Part shown: positions 8,047-20,456 of the stretch, one piece after another
Position numbering within the stretch: position 1 is the stretch's first letter
How the letters are laid out: each line of letters begins with the position of its first letter
Assembly (NCBI RefSeq): GCF_030699305.1
Contig: NZ_JAUYNB010000010.1
Span: 124,001-188,000, forward strand
DNA length: 64,000 nt
Direction: 5' to 3'
DNA from: Novosphingobium sp.
Lineage (GTDB): Bacteria > Pseudomonadota > Alphaproteobacteria > Sphingomonadales > Sphingomonadaceae
Program-made: the position numbers and the translations under genes
The notes under the pieces: generated by a model
What the model saw: only the letters and a program-made list of their open reading frames with translations
The model's database searches: none
What the model was told of the DNA's origin: nothing

Positions 8047-10410
8047 ATGCCCAGTTTCGCCCAGAGCCTTGAAAAGACGCTGCATTCCGCGCTCGCCAAC
8101 GCTTCGGAACGCAGCCACGAATATGCCACGCTGGAGCATTTGCTGCTGGCGCTGATCGATGACGCCGACGCGGCGCAAGTGATGCAGGCCTGCGGGGTGG
8201 AGCTTGGCGAACTGGGCGACGTGGTGCGCCAGTATCTCGATCAGGAATATCAAAGCCTCAAGACCGAGGAAAAGGGCGATCCTGCCCCGACGGCCGGGTT
8301 CCAGCGCGTGATCCAGCGCGCGATCCTGCATGTCCAGTCATCGGGCAAGGATACCGTCACCGGCGCCAACGTGCTGGTCGCGCTGTTTTCCGAACGCGAT
8401 TCCTACGCGGTCTATTTCCTGCAACAGCAGGACATGAGCCGGCTCGATGCGGTCAGCTATATCAGCCACGGGATCGGCAAGGGCGGCAAGCGGATCGAGG
8501 ATCGCAACCCCAAGGGAGCCGACAGCGATCAGCCCGCCGCCGAGGAAAAGGCTCCCGCCAAGGATGGCAAGAAGGAAACCGCGCTCGATCAGTTCACGGT
8601 CAACCTGAATGACAAGGCGCTGGCCGGCAAGATCGATCCGCTGATCGGGCGCGGCCCGGAAGTGGACCGCACGATCCAGATCCTGTGCCGCCGCAGCAAG
8701 AACAACCCGCTCTATGTCGGCGATCCCGGCGTGGGCAAGACCGCGATTGCCGAAGGCCTGGCCCGCAAGATCGTCGAAGGCGACGTGCCCGAAGTGCTGT
8801 CCGAAGCGGTGATCTATTCGCTCGATATGGGCGCGCTGCTGGCTGGCACGCGCTATCGCGGCGATTTCGAGGAACGGCTCAAGCAAGTCGTGAACGAACT
8901 CGAAAAGATGCCGCACGCGGTGCTGTTCATTGATGAAATCCACACCGTGATCGGCGCCGGGGCGACCAGCGGCGGGGCGATGGATGCATCCAACCTGCTC
9001 AAGCCCGCGCTGTCGGGCGGGACGATCCGCTGCATCGGATCGACCACCTACAAGGAATTCCGCAACCACTTCGAAAAGGACCGCGCGCTGCTGCGCCGGT
9101 TCCAGAAGATCGACGTGAACGAACCGACGATCGAGGACACGATCAAGATCCTCAAAGGCCTGCGGACCGCGTTCGAGGATCACCACAAGGTGAAATACAC
9201 CCCCGATGCGATCAAGACGGCGGTGGAACTGTCCGCGCGCTATATCAATGACCGCAAGCTGCCCGACAAGGCGATCGACGTGATCGACGAATGCGGCGCA
9301 ATGCAGATGCTGGTCCCACCGTCCAAGCGCAAGAAGACCATCACCGCGCGGGAGATCGAGGCTGTGATCGCGACGATGGCGCGCATCCCGCCGAAGTCGG
9401 TATCCTCGGACGACCGGACCGTGCTGGAACATCTCGACCGCGATCTGAAGCGCGTCGTGTTCGGGCAGGACAAGGCGATCGAGGTGCTGTCCAGCGCGAT
9501 GAAGCTCAGCCGCGCCGGGCTGCGCGATCCCGACAAGCCGATCGGCAGCTTCCTGTTTTCCGGCCCCACCGGCGTCGGCAAGACCGAAGTGGCCAAACAG
9601 CTTGCCCAGATCATGGGCATCCCGATGCAGCGCTTCGACATGTCGGAATACATGGAGCGCCACTCGGTCAGCCGGTTGATCGGCGCGCCTCCGGGCTATG
9701 TCGGCTATGATCAGGGCGGTTTGCTGACCGACGCCATCGACCAGCAACCGCACTGCGTGCTGCTGCTCGACGAGATCGAAAAGGCCCACCCGGACCTGTT
9801 CAACATCCTGTTGCAGGTGATGGATAACGGCCGCCTGACCGATCATCACGGCAAGACAGTCGATTTCCGCAACGTGGTCCTGATCATGACCACCAATGCG
9901 GGCGCATCCGACATGGCCAGGCAGGGCATCGGGTTCGGCGATGTGTCCAAGGCGGATGCGGGCGACGAAGCGGTGAAGCGGATGTTCAGCCCCGAATTCC
10001 GCAACCGGCTCGATGCGATCGTGCCGTTTGCCTATCTCGGCACCGAAGTGATCGCCCGCGTGGTCGACAAGTTCGTGCTCCAGCTGGAGCTGCAACTGGC
10101 CGAACAGAACGTCCACATCCAGTTCGATGGCGATGCCCGCAGCTGGCTGGGCGCGCGCGGCTATGACAAGCTCTATGGTGCGCGGCCAATGGCCCGCCTG
10201 ATCCAGGAAAAGGTCAAGCAGCCGCTGGCGGAAGAGCTGCTGTTCGGCAAGCTGCGCCACGGCGGCGAAGTCCACGTAGCGGTGAAGGACGATGTGCTGG
10301 CGTTTGAATTGACACCCGCCCCGCCCAAGCTGGTCAAGGGCAAGAAGACCGTCCCTTCGGTCGGCAAGAAGCCCAAAGCCGCGCCCGAACCGAGCGGCGA
10401 CGGCGAATAA
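8047..10410 (+). CDS. clpA: ATP-dependent Clp protease ATP-binding subunit ClpA
   Basis: Hexameric AAA+ unfoldase that feeds substrates, including N-degron proteins delivered by ClpS, to the ClpP peptidase. The 787-residue product has the Clp N-domain (MPSFAQSLEKTLHSALANA). The first AAA module has Walker A GDPGVGKT near residue 225 and Walker B VLFIDEIHT near 292. The second has GPTGVGKTE near 506 and LLLDEIEKAH near 573. A D2-small domain and a lysine/proline-rich tail follow. The IGF-type loop expected for ClpP docking is visible as RQGIGFG. No clpS is found directly upstream, where many proteobacteria carry it. Confidence 0.97.
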   Translation: MPSFAQSLEKTLHSALANASERSHEYATLEHLLLALIDDADAAQVMQACGVELGELGDVVRQYLDQEYQSLKTEEKGDPAPTAGFQRVIQRAILHVQSSGKDTVTGANVLVALFSERDSYAVYFLQQQDMSRLDAVSYISHGIGKGGKRIEDRNPKGADSDQPAAEEKAPAKDGKKETALDQFTVNLNDKALAGKIDPLIGRGPEVDRTIQILCRRSKNNPLYVGDPGVGKTAIAEGLARKIVEGDVPEVLSEAVIYSLDMGALLAGTRYRGDFEERLKQVVNELEKMPHAVLFIDEIHTVIGAGATSGGAMDASNLLKPALSGGTIRCIGSTTYKEFRNHFEKDRALLRRFQKIDVNEPTIEDTIKILKGLRTAFEDHHKVKYTPDAIKTAVELSARYINDRKLPDKAIDVIDECGAMQMLVPPSKRKKTITAREIEAVIATMARIPPKSVSSDDRTVLEHLDRDLKRVVFGQDKAIEVLSSAMKLSRAGLRDPDKPIGSFLFSGPTGVGKTEVAKQLAQIMGIPMQRFDMSEYMERHSVSRLIGAPPGYVGYDQGGLLTDAIDQQPHCVLLLDEIEKAHPDLFNILLQVMDNGRLTDHHGKTVDFRNVVLIMTTNAGASDMARQGIGFGDVSKADAGDEAVKRMFSPEFRNRLDAIVPFAYLGTEVIARVVDKFVLQLELQLAEQNVHIQFDGDARSWLGARGYDKLYGARPMARLIQEKVKQPLAEELLFGKLRHGGEVHVAVKDDVLAFELTPAPPKLVKGKKTVPSVGKKPKAAPEPSGDGE

Positions 10411-10426
10411 CCGGCCATGAACAACC

Positions 10427-10455
10427 CGCCGCCCCGGACCTGTTCCGGGGCGGCG
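10427..10455. terminator. 12-bp perfect hairpin after clpA
   Basis: CGCCGCCCCGGA pairs perfectly with its complement 5 nt later, starting 17 bp after the clpA stop codon. No T-tract follows on the plus strand, so it may be a Rho-assisted terminator, an mRNA 3'-end stabiliser or a simple inverted repeat. Confidence 0.45.
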
Positions 10456-10533
10456 ATTGATTCGGGTCAATTCCCTTGGCATCGCAGCGCGCTAGGCATT
10501 ATCTGTCCACCTGTGCCTGCCGGAGACTTGCCC

Positions 10534-10935
10534 GTGACCATGACTGCCGAAGCCCCCGCCACCAGCCCGTTTGAACGGATCGGCGGTCACCCGGTGCTGC
10601 GGGCGATCACGGACCGGTTCTATGACCTGATGGACCAGGACCCGGCCTATGCCGAATTGCGCGCGATGCACGCGCCGGACCTGCTGGAAATGCGCGCCTC
10701 GCTGCCGCTGTTCCTGGCGGGCTGGGCAGGCGGTCCGCGCGACTGGTTTGAGGCGAACCCCGGCAAATGCATGATGAGCGCGCATGGCAGCTTCCGCATC
10801 AATGCGGCCACCGCCGGGCAGTGGAGCGAAGCAATGCGCCGCGCGCTGGCTGAGACCGACGTGGCGGACCGCGAAATCGCCGACGCGATGGCCGATGTGC
10901 TCGACCGGATGGCGAAAGGCATGGCGCGGGATTGA
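10534..10935 (+). CDS. Group II truncated hemoglobin
   Basis: Small haem globin that probably binds oxygen or handles NO and peroxide in the cytoplasm. The 133-residue product reads FERIGGHPVLRAITDRFYDLMDQDP (the FY pair corresponds to B9-B10). FLAGWAGGPRDWFE follows. AHGSFRI carries the proximal His, and AGQWSEAM carries the group II Trp at G8. The GTG at 10534 is chosen because GGAG lies about 8 nt upstream; the in-frame ATG at 10540 is an alternative. The 39 residues before it in the ORF track run through the clpA 3' hairpin and are rejected. Confidence 0.88.
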   Translation: MTMTAEAPATSPFERIGGHPVLRAITDRFYDLMDQDPAYAELRAMHAPDLLEMRASLPLFLAGWAGGPRDWFEANPGKCMMSAHGSFRINAATAGQWSEAMRRALAETDVADREIADAMADVLDRMAKGMARD

Positions 10936-10972
10936 TCTCGCCAGAAACGCCGCGGGGGGTTAAACGGTCCCG

Positions 10973-11605
10973 ATGCACCAATACGACCGACCACGCCGGG
11001 CGCTGGCCATCGCGCTGGCGGGCCTTGCCGGATATATCGACGCCGCCGGATTTCTCTCGGCGGATCGCTATTTCGTGTCGTTCATGTCGGGCAACACTAC
11101 CCGGCTGGGCGTGGACCTGATCCAGTTTCCCGCGCTCGCGTGGATCCCGGCGCTGCTGATCATCGGCTTTGTAGCCGGGGTGATGGGCGGCGCGATGCTG
11201 GCCGCAGCCGCCGGAGAACGGCGCAAGCCCGCAGTGCTGGGACTGGTCGCGCTGCTGCTGGCGGGCGCGGCGGTGGTTCAGGCCGCCGGGCAGACGGGCG
11301 TGATGCTGGCGCTGCTGGTGGTGGCGATGGGGGCGCTCAACAACACGTTCCAGCGCGACGGGGCGGTTTCGGTCGGCCTCACCTACATGACCGGGGCGCT
11401 GGTCCGCATGGGGCAGGGTCTGGCCGCACGGCTGATAGGCAAGGGCGGCGATGGCGGGTCTGGCTGGGCGCTGTTGTGGCTGGGACTGGCGCTGGGCGCG
11501 GTGCTGGGGGCGGTCGGCTGGATTCACGCCCCGGCACTGGTGCTGTGGATCGCGGCAGGCTGGGCCGGAATGCTCGCGGCGCTGTCGCGGCGCTTGCGGG
11601 GATAA
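10973..11605 (+). CDS. DUF1275 (YoaK-type) integral membrane protein
   Basis: Predicted inner-membrane protein of 210 residues with about six hydrophobic helices. It carries the DUF1275 family hallmarks GYIDAAGFL and FVSFMSGNTTRLG in the first third, and LTYMTGALVRMGQGLA in the second half. Members have no firmly established function; some have been suggested to take part in small-molecule transport. The gene follows the globin gene by 37 bp on the same strand, so the two may be co-transcribed, though I see no functional tie. Confidence 0.85.
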   Translation: MHQYDRPRRALAIALAGLAGYIDAAGFLSADRYFVSFMSGNTTRLGVDLIQFPALAWIPALLIIGFVAGVMGGAMLAAAAGERRKPAVLGLVALLLAGAAVVQAAGQTGVMLALLVVAMGALNNTFQRDGAVSVGLTYMTGALVRMGQGLAARLIGKGGDGGSGWALLWLGLALGAVLGAVGWIHAPALVLWIAAGWAGMLAALSRRLRG

Positions 11606-11611
11606 ACGGCG

Positions 11612-11896
11612 CTATCCGTCCAGTTGAACCAGCTTGTCGCGCCCAGTTGCGCCGCGCAACATGCGCAGTCGTGACGTCGCCACCCCCAGCGCATCCGCCA
11701 GCAATTCCAGCACGGCGGCGTTCGCTTTGCCGTCTTCCGGCTTGACCCGCACTTTCACCAGCACCCGGCCATCCCCCAGCTCAACCGATTCCACCCGCGC
11801 ACCCGGCGTGACGCGCAGCGCCAGCCGCCCTTCGCCATCGGCCAGCGCGCGGATTGCGTCCGCCGCGGGAAAATCAGCCCTGGGCCGCGCCATCAA
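11612..11896 (-). CDS. DUF167 family protein (YggU-like)
   Basis: Small conserved protein of about 94 residues with the DUF167 signature LALRVTPGARVESVELGDGRVLVKVRVKPEDGKANAAVLELLADALGV. The family is widespread with no defined activity; the fold is a compact alpha/beta domain. Its 5' end overlaps the stop of the gamma-carbonic anhydrase gene, so the two are translationally coupled. A second ATG directly follows the first, so the start could be 11893. It is the last gene of the minus-strand hemB group. Confidence 0.87.
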   Translation of the reverse strand: MMARPRADFPAADAIRALADGEGRLALRVTPGARVESVELGDGRVLVKVRVKPEDGKANAAVLELLADALGVATSRLRMLRGATGRDKLVQLDG

Positions 11897-12442
11897 TCGC
11901 GGCGCGGTGGTGCTTCGCGTTCTCGACGTAGTGCTTCACGCCCAGTTGCAACCCGGCCAGCGCACGGTCTTCCAGATCGCGCATGAACGTGGCTGGCCGC
12001 CCGCTCCACAACTGGCGGCTGGGGATGCGCTTGTTGGGGGCGAGCAGCGCGCCCGCAGCCAGCATCCCGTCCGCCTCGATCACGCAGCCGTTCATGGTCT
12101 GCGCGGCAAAGCCGACGAACCCGCGATCTTCGATCACGGTGCCGTGGATCATCGCCATGTGGCCGATCAGCACATCATCCCCGATCAGCGTGGGAAAGCC
12201 ATCCAGCGCGCCGGGCATCGGGCTGTCGCAGTGGATCACGCTGCCGTCCTGCACGTTGGTGCGCGCGCCGATCACGATCTGGCTGACATCGCCGCGCAGC
12301 ACGCAGTTGTACCAGATGCTGGCGTCCGGCCCGATTTCGACGTCACCGATGATCCGGCAACCCGGCGCGATGAACGCACTGTCGTGGATGCGCGGGGTCT
12401 TGCCGTGGATCGAGATGATCGAAACGTCGGGGCGGCTAGCGG

Positions 12443-12446
<4 letters not shown>
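11874..12446 (-). CDS. Gamma-class carbonic anhydrase-like protein (left-handed beta-helix)
   Basis: Hexapeptide-repeat protein of 190 residues with the gamma-carbonic anhydrase/YrdA layout. Repeats such as IIGDVEIGPDASIWYNCVLRGDV are followed by potential metal-binding histidines in SVIHCD and LIGHMAMIHG. Members bind Zn or Fe and may hydrate CO2, but many lack demonstrated activity. The ATG at 12446 overlaps the stop codon of the upstream membrane/spermidine-synthase-like gene (ATGA), which is better than the listed upstream start at 12473. It is also coupled to the downstream DUF167 gene. Confidence 0.87.
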
Positions 12447-15683
<3,237 letters not shown>

Positions 15684-15754
15684 CTAGAACGGGACCTGCC
15701 CGGTTGGAAGCCCGGTGTGCGGAGCGGTGCCCTTGAGAATCCAACCCCAAACTT

Positions 15755-15822
15755 CCGTTCGTGTCGAGCGTAGTCGAGACACCGTTGCGCGAACGTGCCT
15801 CGACTACGCTCGACACGAACGG
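15755..15822. repeat. REP-like inverted repeat, 24-bp arms
   Basis: A 24-bp arm at 15755-15778 (contains GTGTCGAGCGTAGTCGAG) is repeated in perfect reverse complement at 15799-15822, separated by 20 bp. It lies in the region between hemB and the second M23 gene. From memory, GTCGAGC-type palindromes of this kind are dispersed in sphingomonad genomes, so a REP/BIME-like element is likely. Copy number cannot be checked here. Confidence 0.75.
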
Positions 15823-15853
15823 ACAAGGTGCTGGGAATCAAGCGAGTGCGCGC

Positions 15854-17461
15854 CTAATCCAGCCGCTCGATCTCACGCGATGGGCCGACCACGGCAGCCT
15901 GACGCGGGGCGAGGCTGATCAGTGCGGCACCGGGCTGGACCGATCTGAGCGACGCCAGCCGCGCCTTGAACGCGGCCAGTTCCTGCGCATCAACCTGGGT
16001 GCTGACCGTGAACTTCACCGACATCGGGTTCACTTTCTGGCCGTTGCGATAGAGTTCGTAGTGCAGGTGCGGCCCGGTCGACAGGCCGGTGGAACCGACA
16101 TAGCCAATCACTTGCCCGGCGCGCACGCGCATGCCCGATGCCACGGCAATCCGGCTCATGTGCGAATAGCTCGTGCCAAACCCGCCGCCGTGTTCCAGCC
16201 GCACGAAATTGCCGTTGCCGCCACGCCAGCCGGAATAGCTGACCACCGCATCGCCGACAGCATAGATCGGCGTGCCGGTCGGCGCGGCAAAATCCACCCC
16301 GCCATGCATCCGGGTATAGCCCAGGATCGGATGACGCCGCGCGCCGAAGTTGGACGTGATCCGCCCGACCACCGGCATCAACAGCCCGGTGCGCTGCGCG
16401 CCCATGCCCGATGCCTCGAAGAACTGGCCCTCGCTACCCCAGCGCAGCAGCTGCGCCTTGGCCCGGTTGTCACGCTCGATCCCGGCATAGAGCAGTTCGC
16501 CGACTTGCGTCTCGCCACTGGCCGACCGCTTGTAGGCGACGACGAGGTCGAACGTGTCGCCCGGCTCGATCGCGGTGTCGAGGCTGAGGTGCTGGTCGAC
16601 CGCGTGGAGGTATTGCTGGATCGCCTCGATCGGCGCACCCGCCGCGCGGGCCGAGCGATAGAGGCTGCCCCCCACCGTGCCGCGAATCCGCAGCGGTGTC
16701 GTATCGACATGGATCGGGCGCGGGCTGACCACCAGCGCGCGGCCGCTGCGCGAAATCGCCAGGTCCAGATCGAACCGCGCGCGCAGCGCCAGGCTTTCCA
16801 GCGGGCGCGCACTTGCGCCATCAGCACGGCGGCCGAGTGTGATGTCCACTTGCGTGCCGGGCGCAATCTGTCCCGGCGGAACGGTCTGCGCGACCAGTTG
16901 CGTCACGCGCTCCGCATCGGCAATCCCGACTCCGGCGCGTTGCAACATCCGGGTAAAGCTGTCGCCCTGCACCAGCGTCGCGGTCAGTTGCACCAGCGCG
17001 CGTTCGGGCGCGGCAGTCAGCGGCACCACGGCGGGGGTCGGTCCCATCCGGTGACCGCTATCGCCGCCCAGCGCGAGCGGCTGGATCATCTGGCTGCGAA
17101 ACTCGTCGCGCGCGCCTTCATCCATGCGCATCGCGGGCGGCGCAGCCAATGCCGAATAATCGGGCCAGAACGCCAGCGCCGCCAGCGTCAGCCCCAGCAT
17201 CGTGCCCAGCCCGCGAAACCAGCGCTGGCTGCCGATATCCTCGGCCAGATCAGGCGCCCAATCATAGGTGGCAAGAGTGTGGAGCACGGCGGCACGGCGC
17301 TCGTCCAGCCGCTGGCCCAGACGCTGGCCCATGGCGACCGCGTCTGGCTGGACGATCTGACCATGGGTCAGCACCGCGGCAATCGCGACCGGGCCGCCCT
17401 GGCCCGGTTCCGGCATTTCGCGCGGCTTGAACAAAAATCCCGCCCCCGGCAGCTGCAGCAT
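15854..17461 (-). CDS. M23 family peptidase (MepM-like murein endopeptidase)
   Basis: Predicted membrane-anchored peptidoglycan endopeptidase of 535 residues. A cytoplasmic N-terminus of about 85 residues precedes one hydrophobic helix (LGTMLGLTLAALAFW). Then come a LysM/OapA-like region (VQGDSFTRMLQRAGV) and a central domain resembling Gram-negative MepM proteins. The C-terminal M23 domain has NFGARRHPILGYTRMHGGVDFAAPTGTPIYA and HLHYE as zinc and catalytic motifs. It is divergent from the helicase gene. A CtrA-like TTAG-N7-TTAAC sequence lies about 25-40 bp upstream of the start. Confidence 0.92.
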   Translation of the reverse strand: MLQLPGAGFLFKPREMPEPGQGGPVAIAAVLTHGQIVQPDAVAMGQRLGQRLDERRAAVLHTLATYDWAPDLAEDIGSQRWFRGLGTMLGLTLAALAFWPDYSALAAPPAMRMDEGARDEFRSQMIQPLALGGDSGHRMGPTPAVVPLTAAPERALVQLTATLVQGDSFTRMLQRAGVGIADAERVTQLVAQTVPPGQIAPGTQVDITLGRRADGASARPLESLALRARFDLDLAISRSGRALVVSPRPIHVDTTPLRIRGTVGGSLYRSARAAGAPIEAIQQYLHAVDQHLSLDTAIEPGDTFDLVVAYKRSASGETQVGELLYAGIERDNRAKAQLLRWGSEGQFFEASGMGAQRTGLLMPVVGRITSNFGARRHPILGYTRMHGGVDFAAPTGTPIYAVGDAVVSYSGWRGGNGNFVRLEHGGGFGTSYSHMSRIAVASGMRVRAGQVIGYVGSTGLSTGPHLHYELYRNGQKVNPMSVKFTVSTQVDAQELAAFKARLASLRSVQPGAALISLAPRQAAVVGPSREIERLD

Positions 17462-17485
17462 CAGCCTTGTTCCTGCACGGTAAGG

Positions 17486-17501
17486 GTTAATGTTCGGCTA
17501 A
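17486..17501 (-). promoter_or_regulatory. CtrA-like box upstream of M23 gene
   Basis: On the minus strand the sequence is TTAG-CCGAACA-TTAAC, one mismatch from the alphaproteobacterial CtrA consensus TTAA-N7-TTAAC. It lies 25-40 bp upstream of the M23 start. A closely similar box, with CCGAAAA as spacer, is found before the fimbrial chaperone gene. Confidence 0.45.
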
Positions 17502-17554
17502 AACCGCCCGATTCTGCGGTGTTTTCACCGTGTTTCCGCGACCAGTCCGGGCAA

Positions 17555-17571
17555 TTGGGGATCATCCCCAA
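17555..17571. promoter_or_regulatory. 17-bp palindrome before the helicase gene
   Basis: TTGGGGAT-C-ATCCCCAA is a perfect inverted repeat 46 bp before the helicase ATG. It sits in the divergent intergenic region shared with the M23 gene. It may be an operator or an mRNA hairpin; nothing identifies a regulator. Confidence 0.35.
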
Positions 17572-17617
17572 GGGCCGGGTTGCGGGGGGCGGGCGGCAAT
17601 GCCACACCGAGCCGGTC

Positions 17618-20149
17618 ATGCCGCACCGCCCGCTCCGCCATGCCGACTCCCGCGTGAAGGCCGTGCTCGGCCCGACCAACACGGGCAAGACGCACCTCGC
17701 GATCGAGCGGCTCTGCGCGCATTCCTCCGGCGCAATCGGGTTTCCGCTGCGGCTGCTGGCGCGTGAGGTCTATGACCGGGTCTGCGCGATCAAGGGCAAG
17801 GACCGGGTTGCGCTGATCACGGGGGAGGAACGGATCGAGCCGCCCGGCGCGCGCTGGCTGCTCTGCACGGCCGAGGCGATGCCGGTCGACGCCGATCTGG
17901 CCTTTGTCGCGCTGGACGAAGTGCAACTGGCGGCAGACCGCGAACGCGGCCACATCTTCACCGACCGGCTGCTGCACGCGCGCGGGCGTGAGGAAACGAT
18001 GTTCCTGGGGTCCGCCACCGCCGAACCGCTGATCCGCGCGCTGTTGCCAGAGGCCGAGATCATCGGCCGCCCGCGCTTTTCCACGCTCAGCCATGCAGGC
18101 GCGAAAAAGCTGTCGCGCATTCCCCCGCGCAGCGTGATCGTCGCGTTCTCGGCCGAGCAAGTCTATGCGGTGGCCGAAATGCTGCGGCGGTTCCGGGGCG
18201 GCGCGGCGGTGGTGATGGGGGCGCTCTCGCCCGAAACCCGCAACCGCCAGGTCGCGCTCTATCAGGCCGGCGAGGTTGATTACCTCGTCGCCACTGACGC
18301 CATCGGCATGGGCCTCAACCTTGACGTCGGGCACGTCGCGTTCGCGGGCCTGTCCAAGTTCGACGGGGTGCGCCAGCGGCGGCTGACCACGGCCGAAATG
18401 GCCCAGATCGCGGGCCGCGCCGGGCGGCACCAGCGCGACGGCACGTTCGGCACGCTGGCCGGATCGGGCGGCCACGACGCCGAATTCAGCGCCGAGGAAG
18501 TCTATGCCATCGAGGAACACCGCTTTCCCCCGCTGACCCGCCTGTTCTGGCGCGACGCTGCGCCGCGCTGCGCATCGCTGGGCGGGCTGATCGCCGATCT
18601 GGAAGCGCGCCCGGACCGCCCCGAACTCGCCGCTGCGCCCGAAGCCATCGACCTGGCGGTGCTGAAGCGGCTGGCCGAGGAACCCGACATCGCCCGGACC
18701 GTGCGCGGCGAAGCGCTGGTGCGGCGGTTCTGGACCACCTGCTCGCTGCCCGATTTCCGGCAGGCGGGAGTCGATACCCATTCTCGCTTCGTCGCGCGGT
18801 TGTGGGAGGATTTGCGCGGCGGTTATCTGGGCGGGGACTATGTCGCGCGCTCGATCGCGGAGCTCGACAACCCGTCAGGCGATATCGACACACTGCAAAT
18901 GCGGATCGCGGCGATTCGCAGCTGGGCCTATATCGCCCAGCGTCCGGACTGGGTGCTGGCCCGCGATGAGATGGCCGCCCGCGCCCGCGCGGCGGAGGCC
19001 CGCCTGTCCGATGCGCTCCACGCCCGCCTGACCGAACGCTTCGTCAACCGCCGCACCAGCGTGCTGATGAAGAAGCTGGGTCCGGATGCCGCCCTGCTGC
19101 CGGTCGCCATCGCAGATGACGCAGTGGAAGTGGACGGTGAACATATCGGCCAGCTGACCGGGTTTCGCTTCAACGTTGATCCGGGCGCGCGGCTGGCCGA
19201 CCGCAAGCTGCTGCTCGCGGCGGCGGAGCGTCACTTGCCCGCCCTGCTGGCCGAGCGGGCGAACCGGCTGATCGACGCCATTGCGGCGCGCACCGCACCG
19301 CTGGAACTGACCGGCACCATGATCTGCTGGGACGGCGCTGCGCTGGCCCGGCTGCGGCCCAGCCGTTCGGCCCTTGCGCCCCTGCTCCAGGCCGATCCTG
19401 CGCTGAACTCGCTCGACCCGGCGGTCAGGCGCGCGGTGCTGGGCGGGCTGGAAGGCTGGCTGGGGCAGGCGCTTGCCCCGCTCGGCCCCTTGCGCAAGCT
19501 CGAAGCAGCCACGACCGATCCCGCCGCCGGACCGGAATTGCGCGCACTGCTGATCCGGCTGGTCGAAGCAGGCGGATTGCTGGACCGCGGCGAATCCGGA
19601 CTGGACCGGCTCGCTCCCGGTCAGCGCGCGATGCTGCGCCAGCTGGGCGCGCGGGTCGGCGCGCTGGATCTGTTCGTGGCCGCCATGCTCAGACCGGCTG
19701 CGCAAGCGGCATGGTGCGTGGCATCGGCGGTGCGCGGCGGTAGCATGATACCGCACCCGCCGGGGATGCCGCCCGTCCTGCCACTGGCGGGCAAGGCATC
19801 ATCTCCGCCGGGCTATCGCGCGCTCGGCAGGCAGGCGCTGCGGATCGACCTGGCCGAAAAGCTGCTCCACACCGCCCACGGTCTGCGCACCGGCGCGGGC
19901 AAAGCGGCGTTCACCATCGACCCGGCGCTGGCGGTTTCCATGGGCCTTGGCACAGCGGCCTATGCCCAGTTGCTGCGGCAGGCCGGGTTCCAGCCACTGG
20001 TGCCGCGCGCCCTGGCCAAAGGCGCGGCTGGCCCGCCTGCCCCGCTCAAGTGGCGGTGGCGGCCCACCCGGTGGCAGGCGGCGGCCGAGCGGCCCGCACC
20101 GCCGCCCGCGACGGGTGCGTTTGCCGCTCTGGCGGAACTGGTCCGGTAA
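17618..20149 (+). CDS. Suv3-like DEAD/DEAH-box RNA helicase
   Basis: Predicted ATP-dependent RNA helicase of 843 residues, related to mitochondrial SUV3. The motifs are in order: Walker A GPTNTGKTHLA, GEERI region, DEVQ box (ALDEVQLA), motif III GSATAEP, DAIGMGLNLDV, and motif VI QIAGRAGRHQ. A long C-terminal region with the Suv3 helical domain and a proline-rich end follow. The ORF track starts at 15761, but residues before MPHRPLRHADSRVKAVLGP are the antisense of the M23 gene. The ATG at 17618 is chosen for that reason. Its TAA overlaps the ATG of the S4 gene, implying a shared RNA-related role. Confidence 0.9.
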   Translation: MPHRPLRHADSRVKAVLGPTNTGKTHLAIERLCAHSSGAIGFPLRLLAREVYDRVCAIKGKDRVALITGEERIEPPGARWLLCTAEAMPVDADLAFVALDEVQLAADRERGHIFTDRLLHARGREETMFLGSATAEPLIRALLPEAEIIGRPRFSTLSHAGAKKLSRIPPRSVIVAFSAEQVYAVAEMLRRFRGGAAVVMGALSPETRNRQVALYQAGEVDYLVATDAIGMGLNLDVGHVAFAGLSKFDGVRQRRLTTAEMAQIAGRAGRHQRDGTFGTLAGSGGHDAEFSAEEVYAIEEHRFPPLTRLFWRDAAPRCASLGGLIADLEARPDRPELAAAPEAIDLAVLKRLAEEPDIARTVRGEALVRRFWTTCSLPDFRQAGVDTHSRFVARLWEDLRGGYLGGDYVARSIAELDNPSGDIDTLQMRIAAIRSWAYIAQRPDWVLARDEMAARARAAEARLSDALHARLTERFVNRRTSVLMKKLGPDAALLPVAIADDAVEVDGEHIGQLTGFRFNVDPGARLADRKLLLAAAERHLPALLAERANRLIDAIAARTAPLELTGTMICWDGAALARLRPSRSALAPLLQADPALNSLDPAVRRAVLGGLEGWLGQALAPLGPLRKLEAATTDPAAGPELRALLIRLVEAGGLLDRGESGLDRLAPGQRAMLRQLGARVGALDLFVAAMLRPAAQAAWCVASAVRGGSMIPHPPGMPPVLPLAGKASSPPGYRALGRQALRIDLAEKLLHTAHGLRTGAGKAAFTIDPALAVSMGLGTAAYAQLLRQAGFQPLVPRALAKGAAGPPAPLKWRWRPTRWQAAAERPAPPPATGAFAALAELVR

Positions 20150-20442
20150 TGCGCGTCGACAAGCTGCTCTGGTTCTTGCGGTTTGCGGGCACGCGCAGCC
20201 TGGCGCACGATTGGGTGCTGGAAGGGCATATGCGGCTGAACGGACGGCGGATCGAACGTGCCAGCGCCGCCGTGAAATCCGGCGACGTGCTGGTCCTGCC
20301 GCTGCCCCGGCGCGTGACCGTGATCGAGATTCTGGCCCTGCCCGACCGCCGCGGACCGGCGGCTGAAGCACAAGCATGCTATCGGACGCTTGACGACCCC
20401 GCTGAAAATCCCATAGCAGCGATCAAGTGCAACGTGCCTTAG
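20149..20442 (+). CDS. S4 domain RNA-binding protein (Hsp15-like)
   Basis: Small RNA-binding protein of 97 residues with an S4 domain at the N-terminus: [35 protein letters not shown], then [29 protein letters not shown]. This resembles Hsp15/HslR, which binds 50S subunits carrying nascent chains. The start is fixed by the family opening and by a TAATG overlap with the helicase stop. It is followed within 15 bp by the ferredoxin gene, so helicase, S4 and fdxA probably form one transcript. Confidence 0.88.
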   Translation: MRVDKLLWFLRFAGTRSLAHDWVLEGHMRLNGRRIERASAAVKSGDVLVLPLPRRVTVIEILALPDRRGPAAEAQACYRTLDDPAENPIAAIKCNVP

Positions 20443-20456
20443 AGGATAAGCCTGCC

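Noticed and set aside
8338-10482. 714-aa minus-strand ORF opposite clpA
   Set aside because: Shadow of the GC-rich clpA coding strand; residues show no recognisable domain.
15761-17617. N-terminal 619 residues of the 1462-aa ORF
   Set aside because: This part is antisense to the M23 peptidase gene and has arginine/histidine/glutamine-rich shadow composition; helicase homology starts at 17618.
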